This document shows, piece by piece, positions 1-7,734 of a DNA stretch of 64,000 nucleotides. Below the pieces are notes generated by a model, which saw only the letters and a program-made list of their open reading frames with translations, made no database searches and had not been told where the DNA came from. The position numbers were made by a program, and so were the translations under genes. Numbering within the stretch: the stretch's first letter is position 1; each line of letters starts with the position of its first letter. This DNA comes from Variovorax paradoxus (GTDB taxonomy: Bacteria > Pseudomonadota > Gammaproteobacteria > Burkholderiales > Burkholderiaceae_C): the NCBI RefSeq assembly GCF_018614875.1, contig NZ_JAGGNW010000013.1, positions 1 through 64,000 on the forward strand. Direction: 5' to 3'.

Positions 1-725
1 TGGCCGGCTTCGAGCACGCGGCAGATGGCGCTGCAGTGGTCCTTCACGTAGAGCCAGTCGCGCACCTGCATGCCGTCGCCGTACACGGGCAGCGGCTTGC
101 CGGCCAGGGCGTTGACGATCATCAGCGGGATGAGCTTCTCTGGGAAGTGGAAGGGGCCGTAGTTGTTGGAGCAGTTGGTGGTGACCACTGGCAGGCCGTA
201 GGTGTGGTGCCAGGCGCGCACGAGATGGTCGCTGGCGGCCTTGCTGGCCGAGTAGGGGCTGTTGGGCTCGTACTTGTTGTCTTCGGTGAAGGCGGGGTCG
301 GTCTTGGAGAGCGAACCGTAGACCTCGTCGGTGGAGACGTGCAGGAAGCGGAAGGCGGCCTTCTGCTCGGCCGGCAGCGCGCTCCAGTGGCCGCGCACGG
401 ACTCGAGCAGGCGGAAGGTGCCGAGCACGTTGGTCTGCACGAAGTCTTCGGGGCCGTGGATGGAGCGGTCGACGTGCGATTCCGCGGCAAAGTTGACGAT
501 GGCGCGCGGTTTGTGCTCGGCCAGCAGGCGGTCGACCAGGGCGCTGTCGCCGATGTCGCCCTGCACGAAGATGTGCCGCGGGTCGCTCTTGAGAGACGCG
601 AGCGTCTCGAGATTGCCGGCGTAGGTCAGTTTGTCGAGATTCACGACAGGCTCGTCGCTCTGCGCCAGCCAGTCGAGTACGAAGTTGGCGCCAATGAAGC
701 CCGCGCCGCCGGTTACCAGGATCAT
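1..725 (-). CDS. rfbB: dTDP-glucose 4,6-dehydratase, N-terminal part
   Basis: Converts dTDP-glucose to dTDP-4-keto-6-deoxyglucose, the second step of dTDP-rhamnose synthesis for surface polysaccharide. Cytoplasmic extended SDR enzyme. Reading the minus strand from the ATG at 725 gives [15 protein letters not shown], an NAD-binding GGxGFxG loop, then [20 protein letters not shown], the substrate-region STDEVYG, the catalytic YSASK and [14 protein letters not shown], all hallmarks of RfbB/RmlB. About 241 of the usual 350 or so residues are inside the window; the C-terminus lies before base 1. The rest of an rml operon would be expected beyond the left edge. It is divergent from the riboswitch/dadA unit. 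Confidence 0.95.
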   Translation of the reverse strand, partial: MILVTGGAGFIGANFVLDWLAQSDEPVVNLDKLTYAGNLETLASLKSDPRHIFVQGDIGDSALVDRLLAEHKPRAIVNFAAESHVDRSIHGPEDFVQTNVLGTFRLLESVRGHWSALPAEQKAAFRFLHVSTDEVYGSLSKTDPAFTEDNKYEPNSPYSASKAASDHLVRAWHHTYGLPVVTTNCSNNYGPFHFPEKLIPLMIVNALAGKPLPVYGDGMQVRDWLYVKDHCSAICRVLEAG

Positions 726-750
726 GAGTCTCCCCGAAGTTTCGAATCAA

Positions 751-780
751 TGACAATTATCCCATTGGTCCGAATTGTCA
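751..780. promoter_or_regulatory. Perfect inverted repeat between rfbB and dadA, possible operator
   Basis: TGACAATT (751-758) and AATTGTCA (773-780) are perfect reverse complements separated by 14 bases, so the half-sites lie about two helical turns apart. The repeat sits between the rfbB start codon and the promoter of the riboswitch transcript. Read on the minus strand it includes a TTGACA hexamer, so it may overlap the rfbB promoter. The binding protein is unknown. Confidence 0.45.
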
Positions 781-790
781 AAATTCATGG

Positions 791-819
791 TTGGTGGCTT
801 TGCGGCCTCCGCCTACAAT
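791..819 (+). promoter_or_regulatory. Sigma-70-type promoter for the riboswitch-dadA transcript
   Basis: A -35 candidate TTGGTG (791-796) is separated by 17 bases from a good -10 hexamer TACAAT (814-819). This would start transcription near 826, immediately before the first glycine aptamer, which is where a riboswitch leader should begin. Positioning supports the call more than the moderate -35 match. Confidence 0.55.
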
Positions 820-825
820 CGTTGC

Positions 826-1050
826 ACGCAGGAGAGCAGGTAGCACTTTTTACTACCTCACCGAAGGCGCAAACTCCCATAAACGCTCAGGTCGGCCGAA
901 CGTAATCCTTGAAGTTCTTTCAAAGAGTTTCGTGGCATGTACTGCATCAACTGACACGCCGTCTGGAGAGTCATCGCTTCACGCGATGCACCGAAGGAGC
1001 AAACCCGCTGCGGGCGCAGCGGGCGAATCTCTCAGGTACCAAGGACAGGG
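826..1050 (+). ncRNA. Tandem glycine riboswitch (two aptamers)
   Basis: Two copies of the glycine aptamer core lie in series. Aptamer 1 has GGAGAG at 831-836 and ACCGAAGGCGCAAAC at 860-874. Aptamer 2 has GGAGAG at 965-970, CACCGAAGGAGCAAAC at 989-1004 and the closing CTCTCAGGTACCAAGGACAG at 1029-1048. These are the signature strings of the Rfam glycine family. Tandem glycine riboswitches usually switch on glycine cleavage or glycine export genes. Here the only downstream gene is a DadA-type FAD oxidase, suggesting that glycine or a related amine is its substrate or signal. Leader from promoter to start codon is about 325 bases. Recognition is by eye, not by covariance model. Confidence 0.93.
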
Positions 1051-1056
1051 GGAGCG

Positions 1057-1084
1057 GCAACTTGGACGGCGGCCGTCCGGTTGC
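1057..1084 (+). promoter_or_regulatory. Hairpin after the second glycine aptamer, candidate expression platform
   Basis: GCAAC (1057-1061) pairs with GTTGC (1080-1084), and GGACGG (1064-1069) pairs with CCGTCC (1073-1078) around a CGG loop. This makes a strong stem directly after the aptamer. No run of T follows, so it is not a classical intrinsic terminator, and the dadA ribosome site (AAAGG near 1138) is about 50 bases further on. How it would switch expression is unclear. Confidence 0.45.
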
Positions 1085-1150
1085 TTGCTATTGAATCAGT
1101 AGCGCACCAAGACCGCCATTCAAGCGCCAACCTGTTCAAAGGTACTTGAA

Positions 1151-2452
1151 ATGCGCGTGATCGTACTTGGCGCCGGCCTGCTCGGCGTGACTTCGGCCTA
1201 TTACCTCCAGCAACTCGGCCACGAGGTGACCGTGATCGACCGGCAGGCCACGCCGGCCGCCGAAACAAGCTTTGCCAACGGCGGGCAGATCTCGGTCAGC
1301 CATGCCGAACCCTGGGCCAACCCGAGCGCTCCGCTCAAGGTGCTGCAATGGCTGGGCAAGGAAGACGCCCCGCTGCTCTTTCGCATCCGCGCCGACATGC
1401 GCCAGTGGCTCTGGGGCCTGCAGTTCCTGCGCGAATGCACGCCGGCGCGCACCAGGCACAACATCGAGCAGATCGTCCGCCTGGGCAGCTACAGCCGTGA
1501 AATGCTGCAGCAGCTGCGCCGCGATACCGGCCTGAGCTACGACCAGCGCACGCAGGGCATCCTGCACTTCTACACGACGCAGAAGGAGTTCGACGGCGCA
1601 CTCGCGCCTGCCGAGCAGATGCGTGCGCTCGGCTGCGAGCGGCGCGTGATCTCGGCCGACGAGGCCGTGAAGATCGAGCCTGCCCTGGCCCACATCCGCC
1701 CGAAGCTGGCCGGTGCCACCTACACGGCGGAGGACGAGTCCGGCGACGCGAACCTTTTTGCGCGCGAGCTGGCAAAGCGCGCGGCCGCGGCCGGCGTGAA
1801 GTTCCTCACGAGCCACACGGTGACCGCGCTGCGCGAGGCCGGCGGCAGCATCGACCACGTCGAAGCCACCGACGACGAAGGCCGCTTCCAGCGCATCCGC
1901 GGCGACGCCTTCGTGCTCGCGATGGGTTCGCTGAGCCCGCTCTACGCCGCGCCGCTGGGCATTCGGCTGCCGATCTATCCGGCCAAGGGCTATTCGGTGA
2001 CGCTGCCGGTGAAGGACGCCTCCAGGGCGCACCAGGTTTCACTGACCGACGACGAATTCAAGCTCGTGTTCTCGCGCTACACCTCCGGATCGGATGACCG
2101 CCTGCGCATCGCCGGCACGGCCGAGCTCAACGGCTACGACCGCGACCTGAACCGCGTGCGCTGCGAGGCGATCGTGCGGCGTGTCGAAGAACTGTTCCCA
2201 GGGGCCGGCGACACCACGCAGGCCCAGTTCTGGACCGGCCTGCGCCCCGCGACGCCCAGCAACGTGCCGCTGATCGGCAAGACCAAACTGCCGAACCTGT
2301 ACCTGAACACAGGCCACGGCACGCTCGGCTGGACGCACGCCTGCGGCTCGGGAAAATCGATCGCACGCATTGTGAGCGGGCTCGCGCCCGAGGTCGACTT
2401 TGCGTTCACCGGCATGCCTGCGCCGGCAGCGCGCGTACTGCAGCCGGCCTGA
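1151..2452 (+). CDS. dadA: D-amino acid dehydrogenase family FAD oxidoreductase
   Basis: FAD-dependent oxidative deamination of a D-amino acid or small amine, passing electrons to the respiratory chain. 433 residues, the normal DadA length. The N-terminus MRVIVLGAGLLGVTSAYYL is the GxGxxG dinucleotide-binding fold, followed by the DadA-typical ETSFANGGQISVSHAEPWANP near residue 38. Near residues 376-400 come GLRPATPSNVPLIG and the C-terminal NTGHGTLGWTHACGSG, both family motifs. The start ATG follows AAAGG by nine bases. The gene stands alone behind a tandem glycine riboswitch, which suggests glycine induction and possibly activity on glycine or glycine-derived amines. Closest alternatives are glycine oxidase or sarcosine oxidase-type enzymes, but the overall motifs fit DadA best. 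Confidence 0.9.
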   Translation: MRVIVLGAGLLGVTSAYYLQQLGHEVTVIDRQATPAAETSFANGGQISVSHAEPWANPSAPLKVLQWLGKEDAPLLFRIRADMRQWLWGLQFLRECTPARTRHNIEQIVRLGSYSREMLQQLRRDTGLSYDQRTQGILHFYTTQKEFDGALAPAEQMRALGCERRVISADEAVKIEPALAHIRPKLAGATYTAEDESGDANLFARELAKRAAAAGVKFLTSHTVTALREAGGSIDHVEATDDEGRFQRIRGDAFVLAMGSLSPLYAAPLGIRLPIYPAKGYSVTLPVKDASRAHQVSLTDDEFKLVFSRYTSGSDDRLRIAGTAELNGYDRDLNRVRCEAIVRRVEELFPGAGDTTQAQFWTGLRPATPSNVPLIGKTKLPNLYLNTGHGTLGWTHACGSGKSIARIVSGLAPEVDFAFTGMPAPAARVLQPA

Positions 2453-2474
2453 ACGCCGGCAGGCAGGGCGAGAC

Positions 2475-3755
2475 TCAGTCCTTGCCGGTGAACACCGTCA
2501 GCACACCGGTGTAGCCGTACAGGTGGTGCCGGGCGATCTCGCCCGCGGCGAAGAAGCCGACCAGCGGCACGTCGCCCAGCGCGTGCCGCACGATCTGCAG
2601 CTCGGCGCCGGGCGCGCCGAAATGCGGCCCGCCGCGTCCCGAACAGCTCACGTACACGGCACCCGCGATGCGGCGCGCCGGATGCGGCGCCGCCTCGGCC
2701 TCCCCGGCCGCAACGGCGCGCGCGGTGGCCAGCGTCTGCTCCTCGGGCTCGAGTTCTTCGCGGATTTCCGCGCAGATGCGCATCAGGTCGGCGCGCGCGG
2801 CCTGCGCATTGCGGCGGCAGAAAGTCAGGCGCATGCCGGCCTCCGCCACGTCGGCAATGGCGACGCCGCGGCGCCTGGGGTCCAGCCCGATGATGTGGCG
2901 CACCAGCACGTCGGCCCCCAGGTCGCCGGTGCGGCGGATGCCGTCGCTGCCGGCGTCGGCCAAGCCCACGAGGGTGTCGCGCACGGCGTCGATGGCTTCC
3001 TGCGGCCGCTCGAGCGACACCTGCAGGTCGGCCAGCAGCACGTCGAGCGCGGGTTCGCCGTCGAGCTTGAGCAGCAGGTTGCCGTCGGCTTCGGTGATCT
3101 CGCGCTCGCGCCCGGCGCCCGAGCGCAGCGGCTGGCAGCCTTGCGTGACGCGCGACACCAGCCGCACGCCCTCACCGAACACCACGCCCGACAAGCCGCC
3201 CGAGAACACGCCGCCCGCGGCGCCATGCCCGCGGATGTTGCCGTTGCCGCCCACCGCGAACTGCAGCGCGCCGCCGCGTCCCGACGACAGGCCGCCGAAC
3301 AGATAGCCGGTGTCGGTGCGGCCCGCCATCTCGCCAATCAGTTCAGTCAGGTCGGGTGTGGCGGGGTCTGCGTGCACCAGCGCCGTATGGGCCTCGAAGC
3401 CGCTCATTTCCGAATTGCCCAGCGGCGCCACGCCGGAGAACACGCGGTACTGGTCGCTCGGCAGCGCGCAGAGCATCAGGCTGAGCGCGGGCTCGTCGAA
3501 ATATTCGGCGTTGTTGGCCGAGATGCCGATGCCGACCGTGCCGGACCAGTCGGTGACCTCGGGCAGTTCAGCGCTCAGGTGGTCGAGGATGTCCTGCGCG
3601 TCCGAGGCGTAGTGGTCGGTGATGTAGAGCAGCCCGAGCGTCGGCGACGATGCATAGTCGGGCAGCGCCATCTGGGCGCGCAGCTGGGCCAGCACGAGGC
3701 CGGCCGCCATGCGCCATTGCGGATGGGTGGCGTGGCCGGAAGGAAACAACTTCAT
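2475..3755 (-). CDS. FIST-domain sensory protein
   Basis: 426 residues starting MKLFPSGHATHPQWR. The N-terminal half has the FIST_N pattern (TLGLLYITDHY, DWSGTVGIGISAN, SLMLCALPSD) and the last 100 residues the FIST_C pattern (YVSCSGRGGPHFGAPGAELQ, VGFFAAGEIA, YGYTGVLTVF). FIST proteins are proposed small-ligand, possibly amino acid, sensors associated with signal transduction. This protein has no output domain. The frame remains open upstream, but the region above 3755 is occupied by the PhaM gene, so the ATG at 3755, 46 bases from the PhaM stop, is the sensible start. Probably co-transcribed with phaM. Function in this organism is unknown. Confidence 0.85.
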   Translation of the reverse strand: MKLFPSGHATHPQWRMAAGLVLAQLRAQMALPDYASSPTLGLLYITDHYASDAQDILDHLSAELPEVTDWSGTVGIGISANNAEYFDEPALSLMLCALPSDQYRVFSGVAPLGNSEMSGFEAHTALVHADPATPDLTELIGEMAGRTDTGYLFGGLSSGRGGALQFAVGGNGNIRGHGAAGGVFSGGLSGVVFGEGVRLVSRVTQGCQPLRSGAGREREITEADGNLLLKLDGEPALDVLLADLQVSLERPQEAIDAVRDTLVGLADAGSDGIRRTGDLGADVLVRHIIGLDPRRRGVAIADVAEAGMRLTFCRRNAQAARADLMRICAEIREELEPEEQTLATARAVAAGEAEAAPHPARRIAGAVYVSCSGRGGPHFGAPGAELQIVRHALGDVPLVGFFAAGEIARHHLYGYTGVLTVFTGKD

Positions 3756-3801
3756 GATGCGTGCCAACCCGTTCTCTTCAAAAAAAGTGTTGCGTAGGGC
3801 G

Positions 3802-4542
3802 TCAGCGCCGGCCGGTGGTTCGCTTGCGCGCGGCGGCCGGAGCCTTCTTCTTGGCGGCGGGCGCTGCTGCCGCTTTCCTGGCGGCAGGCTTGGAAGCCGT
3901 GGGAGCCGCCGGCTTGCCCATGGCCTTGTCCACCGCATCGGCCATGGGCTGGGCCATGGCCGGCACCTTGAGCTGGGCCGCATCCTGCAGCGCCGAGCTG
4001 GCAATCTGCTGAAACTGATCGGTCAGCGAGCCCCACCATTGCATCGGATCGACCACGCCGCCATTGCCGCTGGCAGCGGCAGCGGCCGGCTTGCTGCGCC
4101 CTTTCTTCGCGGGCGGCGGGGCTTCCTCCGGTTCGGCTTCCGGCTCGGACTCGACCGGCGCAGCAGCAGCCGGTGCGGCCGCAGGCGCAGAAGCCGGCGC
4201 CGCGGCGGCAGCCTGCCTGGCGAACGCGCTGGCGATATCTTCCATCTGCACGTTCATGCCGCGCAAGGTCGAAAGTGTCATCTTTTGCACTTCGAGCGCC
4301 TGGATGGTGGCCTTGAGCGCGTGGCCGTTCTGTTCGAGCCAGTACTGCACCGTCTTGAGTTCCTGGATGCGCTTGTCGACCTCTTCCACGCTCAGGGTGG
4401 GGGCCACCCAGCTCGCGAGGCTCGGCAGCCCGGGCACCGCGCCGCCCGCCGAACCGCCGGCGGCACCGCCCGCAAGGTTCTTCAAAAAATCGAATCCGGG
4501 GACGAATTGACTGAAGTCGAAGGGTTGGCTGGCGTTGCTCAT
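3802..4542 (-). CDS. phaM: PhaM-type PHB granule regulatory protein
   Basis: 246 residues. The N-terminus PFDFSQFVPGFDFLKNLAGG and the helical segment LSVEEVDKRIQELKTVQYWL match PhaM, the polyhydroxybutyrate granule protein of Cupriavidus that activates the PHA synthase PhaC and tethers granules to the nucleoid. The middle is Ala/Pro-rich, and residues 210-246 form a basic Ala-Lys-Pro tail ending in AARKRTTGRR. That tail resembles histone H1 and is the DNA-binding element in PhaM. Length agrees with the family. The gene precedes the FIST gene by 46 bases and lies 88 bases after the MocR gene. No PHA synthase gene is in the window. Confidence 0.85.
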   Translation of the reverse strand: MSNASQPFDFSQFVPGFDFLKNLAGGAAGGSAGGAVPGLPSLASWVAPTLSVEEVDKRIQELKTVQYWLEQNGHALKATIQALEVQKMTLSTLRGMNVQMEDIASAFARQAAAAAPASAPAAAPAAAAPVESEPEAEPEEAPPPAKKGRSKPAAAAASGNGGVVDPMQWWGSLTDQFQQIASSALQDAAQLKVPAMAQPMADAVDKAMGKPAAPTASKPAARKAAAAPAAKKKAPAAARKRTTGRR

Positions 4543-4630
4543 GCGGAGGTCTCCTGGTCGGGTTTTCTTGTGCTGCCAGCTTACTCCAAGGCATCACCGT
4601 TTTGGGCCCGCAAGCCCTCGCGCCGGCCCG

Positions 4631-6046
4631 TCAGAGTTCCGCACGCACCTTGCTGAACACCTTCCAGAACGCCGCATCCTGCGAGGTCGCGAAATTGATC
4701 CGCATCATCGTGCTCGGCGGACGCCGCGCATGGAACAGCGAACCCGGCGCGAGCAGGTAGCCCTGGTCGAGCATGCGCTGCGTGAGCGCGTCGGTGTCCA
4801 CGCCGGTATCGACCCAGCCGAACAGGCCCGCCGGCTCCGACGCGAAGGTGCAGCCGTGCGCCATGGCGAGCTTCACCGCGCGGCCGCGCGCGCCGTCGAG
4901 CCGGATGCGAATGCGTTCGGCATGCCGCCGCAGCTGGCCCTGGTCGATGCACCACGAAAGCGCCCGCTCGAACAGCGCGGGCGTGGTGAGCGTGGCGAGC
5001 AGCTTGGTTTCGAGCAGCCGCTCCTTCAGTTCCGGCGAGGCGGCCAGAAACCCGATGCGCCAGTTGGGCGCCAGGATCTTCGCGAACCCGCTGACGTAGA
5101 TGGTGCGCTGCAGCCCATCGAGCGCGCTGAGCCGCGTGGCGTGCTCGGGCGCGAGATGGCTGTAGGTGTCGTCCTCGACGATGTGGAAGTCGTGCTCGTT
5201 GGCCAGCTTCAGCACGCGGTGCGCACTGCCGGGCGTGAGGCTGTAGCCGGTCGGGTTGTGCAGCACGCTCACGCTGACGAAGAGCTTGGGGCTGTGCAGC
5301 TTGCAGTACTGCGCCATCACCTCCAGGTCGGGCCCGTCGGCGCGGCGCGGCACCGGCAGGATGCGCATGCCCAGCGCCTCGAGCCGAGCGAACTCCAGCG
5401 CCCAGCCCGGCTCCTCGACCATCACCGGATCGCCCGCGCGCAGCAGGGTGCGGCTCACGATGTCCAGCGCGTGGGTGGCGCCCACCGTGGTCACGATCTG
5501 GTCCGGCGCGGCGGGCACGTTGATGCCCACCAGCTTGTTCGACAGGCTGCAGCGCAGCGCGGCGTCGCCCGAGGGTTCGCCGTACTGGAGCGACAGCTCC
5601 TGCAGCGCCGCTGTACTGGTCATGCGGCGCACGGCTGTGGGCATGAAGGTGGACGACATCCATTCGGGCGGAAACACCCCCATGCCCGGCTGCGGCTTGT
5701 CGCTGGGCCGGTGGAACATGCTGCGGATGAGCGAGCTGGCATCGGCCGGCACCCGCGAGGCCATCATCTGGACGACCATGGGCGCCGCATTGGGCGGGCG
5801 GCCATCCTGCGCCGGCGCCGAGTCGCGCACGTAGAAGCCGCGCTGCCGGCGCGCCTCGACCAGGCCTTGCGCCAGCAGCTGGTCGTAGGCCGCCACCACG
5901 GTGTAGGGGCTCACGCCCTGCTGGCGCGCGCATTCGCGCACCGAGGGCAGGCGCGCACCGGGCGGCAGCAGCCGGGTGCGGATGCGCTCCGCCAGCCGGT
6001 CGGCCAATTGCCCGGTGAGCGACTGGGTGGAGGTTCGTGTCAGCAT
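4631..6046 (-). CDS. MocR-family regulator (GntR wHTH fused to class I aminotransferase)
   Basis: 471 residues from the ATG at 6046, giving MLTRTSTQSLTGQLADRL. Residues 1-75 are a GntR winged helix (LPPGARLPSVRECARQQGVS, VVAAYDQL, GLVEARRQRGFYV). The rest is a fold-type I PLP aminotransferase module with HNPTG, VEDDTYSHL and the PLP lysine in GFAKILAP (K323). MocR proteins use PLP or an amino-acid/PLP adduct as effector and usually control the divergent gene. Here that is a LysE/EamA/aminotransferase operon, and repeats of CTGTATTGG lie between the two. Inferred to be the regulator of that operon; the effector is unknown. Confidence 0.9.
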   Translation of the reverse strand: MLTRTSTQSLTGQLADRLAERIRTRLLPPGARLPSVRECARQQGVSPYTVVAAYDQLLAQGLVEARRQRGFYVRDSAPAQDGRPPNAAPMVVQMMASRVPADASSLIRSMFHRPSDKPQPGMGVFPPEWMSSTFMPTAVRRMTSTAALQELSLQYGEPSGDAALRCSLSNKLVGINVPAAPDQIVTTVGATHALDIVSRTLLRAGDPVMVEEPGWALEFARLEALGMRILPVPRRADGPDLEVMAQYCKLHSPKLFVSVSVLHNPTGYSLTPGSAHRVLKLANEHDFHIVEDDTYSHLAPEHATRLSALDGLQRTIYVSGFAKILAPNWRIGFLAASPELKERLLETKLLATLTTPALFERALSWCIDQGQLRRHAERIRIRLDGARGRAVKLAMAHGCTFASEPAGLFGWVDTGVDTDALTQRMLDQGYLLAPGSLFHARRPPSTMMRINFATSQDAAFWKVFSKVRAEL

Positions 6047-6074
6047 CTGCACCGGCTTCTGTGTCGAAGGAAGG

Positions 6075-6124
6075 ACCAATACAGCTTTGGCATATGTTCG
6101 ATCAACTGTATTGGAACTGTAATG
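6075..6124. promoter_or_regulatory. Candidate MocR operator: repeated CTGTATTGG motif
   Basis: CCAATACAG (6075-6083) is the perfect reverse complement of CTGTATTGG (6105-6113), and a one-mismatch direct copy CTGTAATGG (6116-6124) follows exactly 11 bases, one helical turn, after it. All three lie in the 102-base gap between the divergent MocR regulator and the exporter operon. Direct and inverted half-sites of this kind are known for MocR regulators such as GabR and PdxR. The assignment to this MocR protein is by position. Confidence 0.65.
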
Positions 6125-6148
6125 GTGTGAAAGTTTAGAGTGTATGCA

Positions 6149-6748
6149 ATGAACTGGCAAGAATTCACCGCGCTGCTGGTGCTGGCCACGGCGATGAGTT
6201 TCTCGCCCGGTCCCAACACCACGCTTTCCACCGCCCTGGCGGCCAACGGCGGCCTGCCGCGCGCCATGCGCTTCGTGGTGGCGGTGCCGGTCGGCTGGAC
6301 GCTGCTGCTGGTGCTGTGCGCGGCCGGCATCGGCGCGCTGGTGGTGGCGGTGCCTTCGCTGCGCCTGGGCATCAAGGCGCTGGGCGTGGGCTACCTGCTG
6401 TGGCTGGCCTACAAGCTCAGCGGCAGTGCAACGCTCGGCAAGGCCGATGGCGCCAGCCTCTCGGTCGGTTTCGGCCAGGGCGTGATGCTGCAGTTCGTCA
6501 ACATCAAGGCCTGGCTGCTCGCGCTCACGCTGGTGGCCGGCTGGATCGCGGGGCAGCCCGATGCGCTCGGCCGCTTCGCGATCGTCGCGCCGGTGATGCT
6601 GGTCTACGCCTTCGTGAGCAACTTCACCTATGCGCTGGCCGGCGCGCTGTTGCGCGAATGGCTCTCCGGAGGAAAACGCCTGCTGTGGTTCAACCGCGCG
6701 ATGGCGGCGGTGCTGGTGCTCACGGCCTGGTGGATGCTCGGCGTATGA
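6149..6748 (+). CDS. LysE/RhtB family amino-acid exporter (first of three)
   Basis: 199 residues from the ATG at 6149 (MNWQEFTALL); a GTG at 6140 is a weaker alternative. About six membrane segments. The family signature SFSPGPNTTLSTALAANGG is at residues 20-38, and VNIKAWLLALTLVAGW in the second repeat. LysE/RhtB proteins export amino acids such as lysine, threonine or homoserine across the inner membrane. First gene of the operon divergent from the MocR gene; its stop overlaps the next start (ATGA). Substrate not predictable. Confidence 0.88.
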   Translation: MNWQEFTALLVLATAMSFSPGPNTTLSTALAANGGLPRAMRFVVAVPVGWTLLLVLCAAGIGALVVAVPSLRLGIKALGVGYLLWLAYKLSGSATLGKADGASLSVGFGQGVMLQFVNIKAWLLALTLVAGWIAGQPDALGRFAIVAPVMLVYAFVSNFTYALAGALLREWLSGGKRLLWFNRAMAAVLVLTAWWMLGV

Positions 6749-7704
6749 GCCGCCTCAATGTCAAGGACGAGACCCTGGGCATGTGGCTCGGCGTGATCGG
6801 CGTGGCCCTGTTCGCGGTCACCTTGCCGATGACGCGGCTGGCCACCGGCACGCAGGGTGCGCCGCAGCTCTCGCCCTGGTTCGTCACGCTCGGGCGCGCC
6901 GCACTCGCGGGCATTCTCTCGACGGTCTTCCTGCTCGCCACGCGCTCGCCGCGGCCCGCTGCGCACCAATGGAAGCCCCTGGGCATGGCGGTGCTCGGCA
7001 ACGTGATCGGCTATCCGCTGCTGCTGGGCTACGCCTTGCGCGTGGTCACGGCCAGCCACGCGGCGGTGGTGACGGCGCTGCTGCCCCTTGTCACCGCTGC
7101 GGTCGCGGCCTGGGTGCTGCACCAGCGCGCGCGGCGCGGCTTCTGGCTCTGCGCCATCGCGGGCAGCCTGCTGGTGGTGCTGTTCTCGGTGCTGCGCGCG
7201 AGCCAGGGCGGCCACGGCTTCGGCTTCGGCTTCGAATGGGCCGACCTGCTGCTGGTCGGCGCCGTGGTCGCGGCGTCGTTCGGCTACATCTACGGTGCGC
7301 AGGTCACGCCGTCGCTCGGCGCGGAGCGCGTGATCTGCTGGGTCTGCGTGATGGCGCTGCCCGTCACGCTGCCGGCCACGCTGGCGCTGTGGCCGCAGGA
7401 GCCCATTGCCACATCGGCCTGGCTGGGCTTCGTCTACGTCGGCGTGTTCTCGATGTGGATCGGCTTCTTCGCCTGGTACCGCGGCCTGGCACTGGGCGGC
7501 GCGCTGCGCGTGAGCCAGACGCAGCTGCTGCAGCCTTTTCTCTCTATCCTTGCATCCATTCCGCTGCTGGGCGAACCGCTCGACGTGGTCACGCTGGGCT
7601 TTGCCATTGCGGTGGTCTGCACGGTGGTGCTCGGCAAGCGCCTTTCGCAGCCGCAGCCCGTTCCTGCCGTTTCGCCGCGTGCAGCGCATGCCGAACAATC
7701 CTGA
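6745..7704 (+). CDS. DMT superfamily (EamA) exporter
   Basis: 319 residues, starting in the ATGA overlap with the preceding LysE gene (MSRLNVKDETLGMWLG). About ten membrane helices arranged as two EamA repeats; AVVTALLPLVTAAVAAWVL in the first and YVGVFSMWIGFFAWYRGLA with LQPFLSILASIPLLGE in the second are typical. Members export amino acids and metabolites such as cysteine, threonine or S-adenosylmethionine by proton antiport. Its coupling to a LysE exporter and an aminotransferase suggests a role in ridding the cell of an amino compound. Confidence 0.87.
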   Translation: MSRLNVKDETLGMWLGVIGVALFAVTLPMTRLATGTQGAPQLSPWFVTLGRAALAGILSTVFLLATRSPRPAAHQWKPLGMAVLGNVIGYPLLLGYALRVVTASHAAVVTALLPLVTAAVAAWVLHQRARRGFWLCAIAGSLLVVLFSVLRASQGGHGFGFGFEWADLLLVGAVVAASFGYIYGAQVTPSLGAERVICWVCVMALPVTLPATLALWPQEPIATSAWLGFVYVGVFSMWIGFFAWYRGLALGGALRVSQTQLLQPFLSILASIPLLGEPLDVVTLGFAIAVVCTVVLGKRLSQPQPVPAVSPRAAHAEQS

Positions 7705-7734
7705 TCTCACCTCACCCGACTGAAAGAAGAACCC

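Noticed and set aside
4535..6130. 531-codon plus-strand open frame opposite the MocR gene
   Set aside because: His/Arg/Gln-rich antisense shadow without motifs; the MocR frame on the minus strand is clear.
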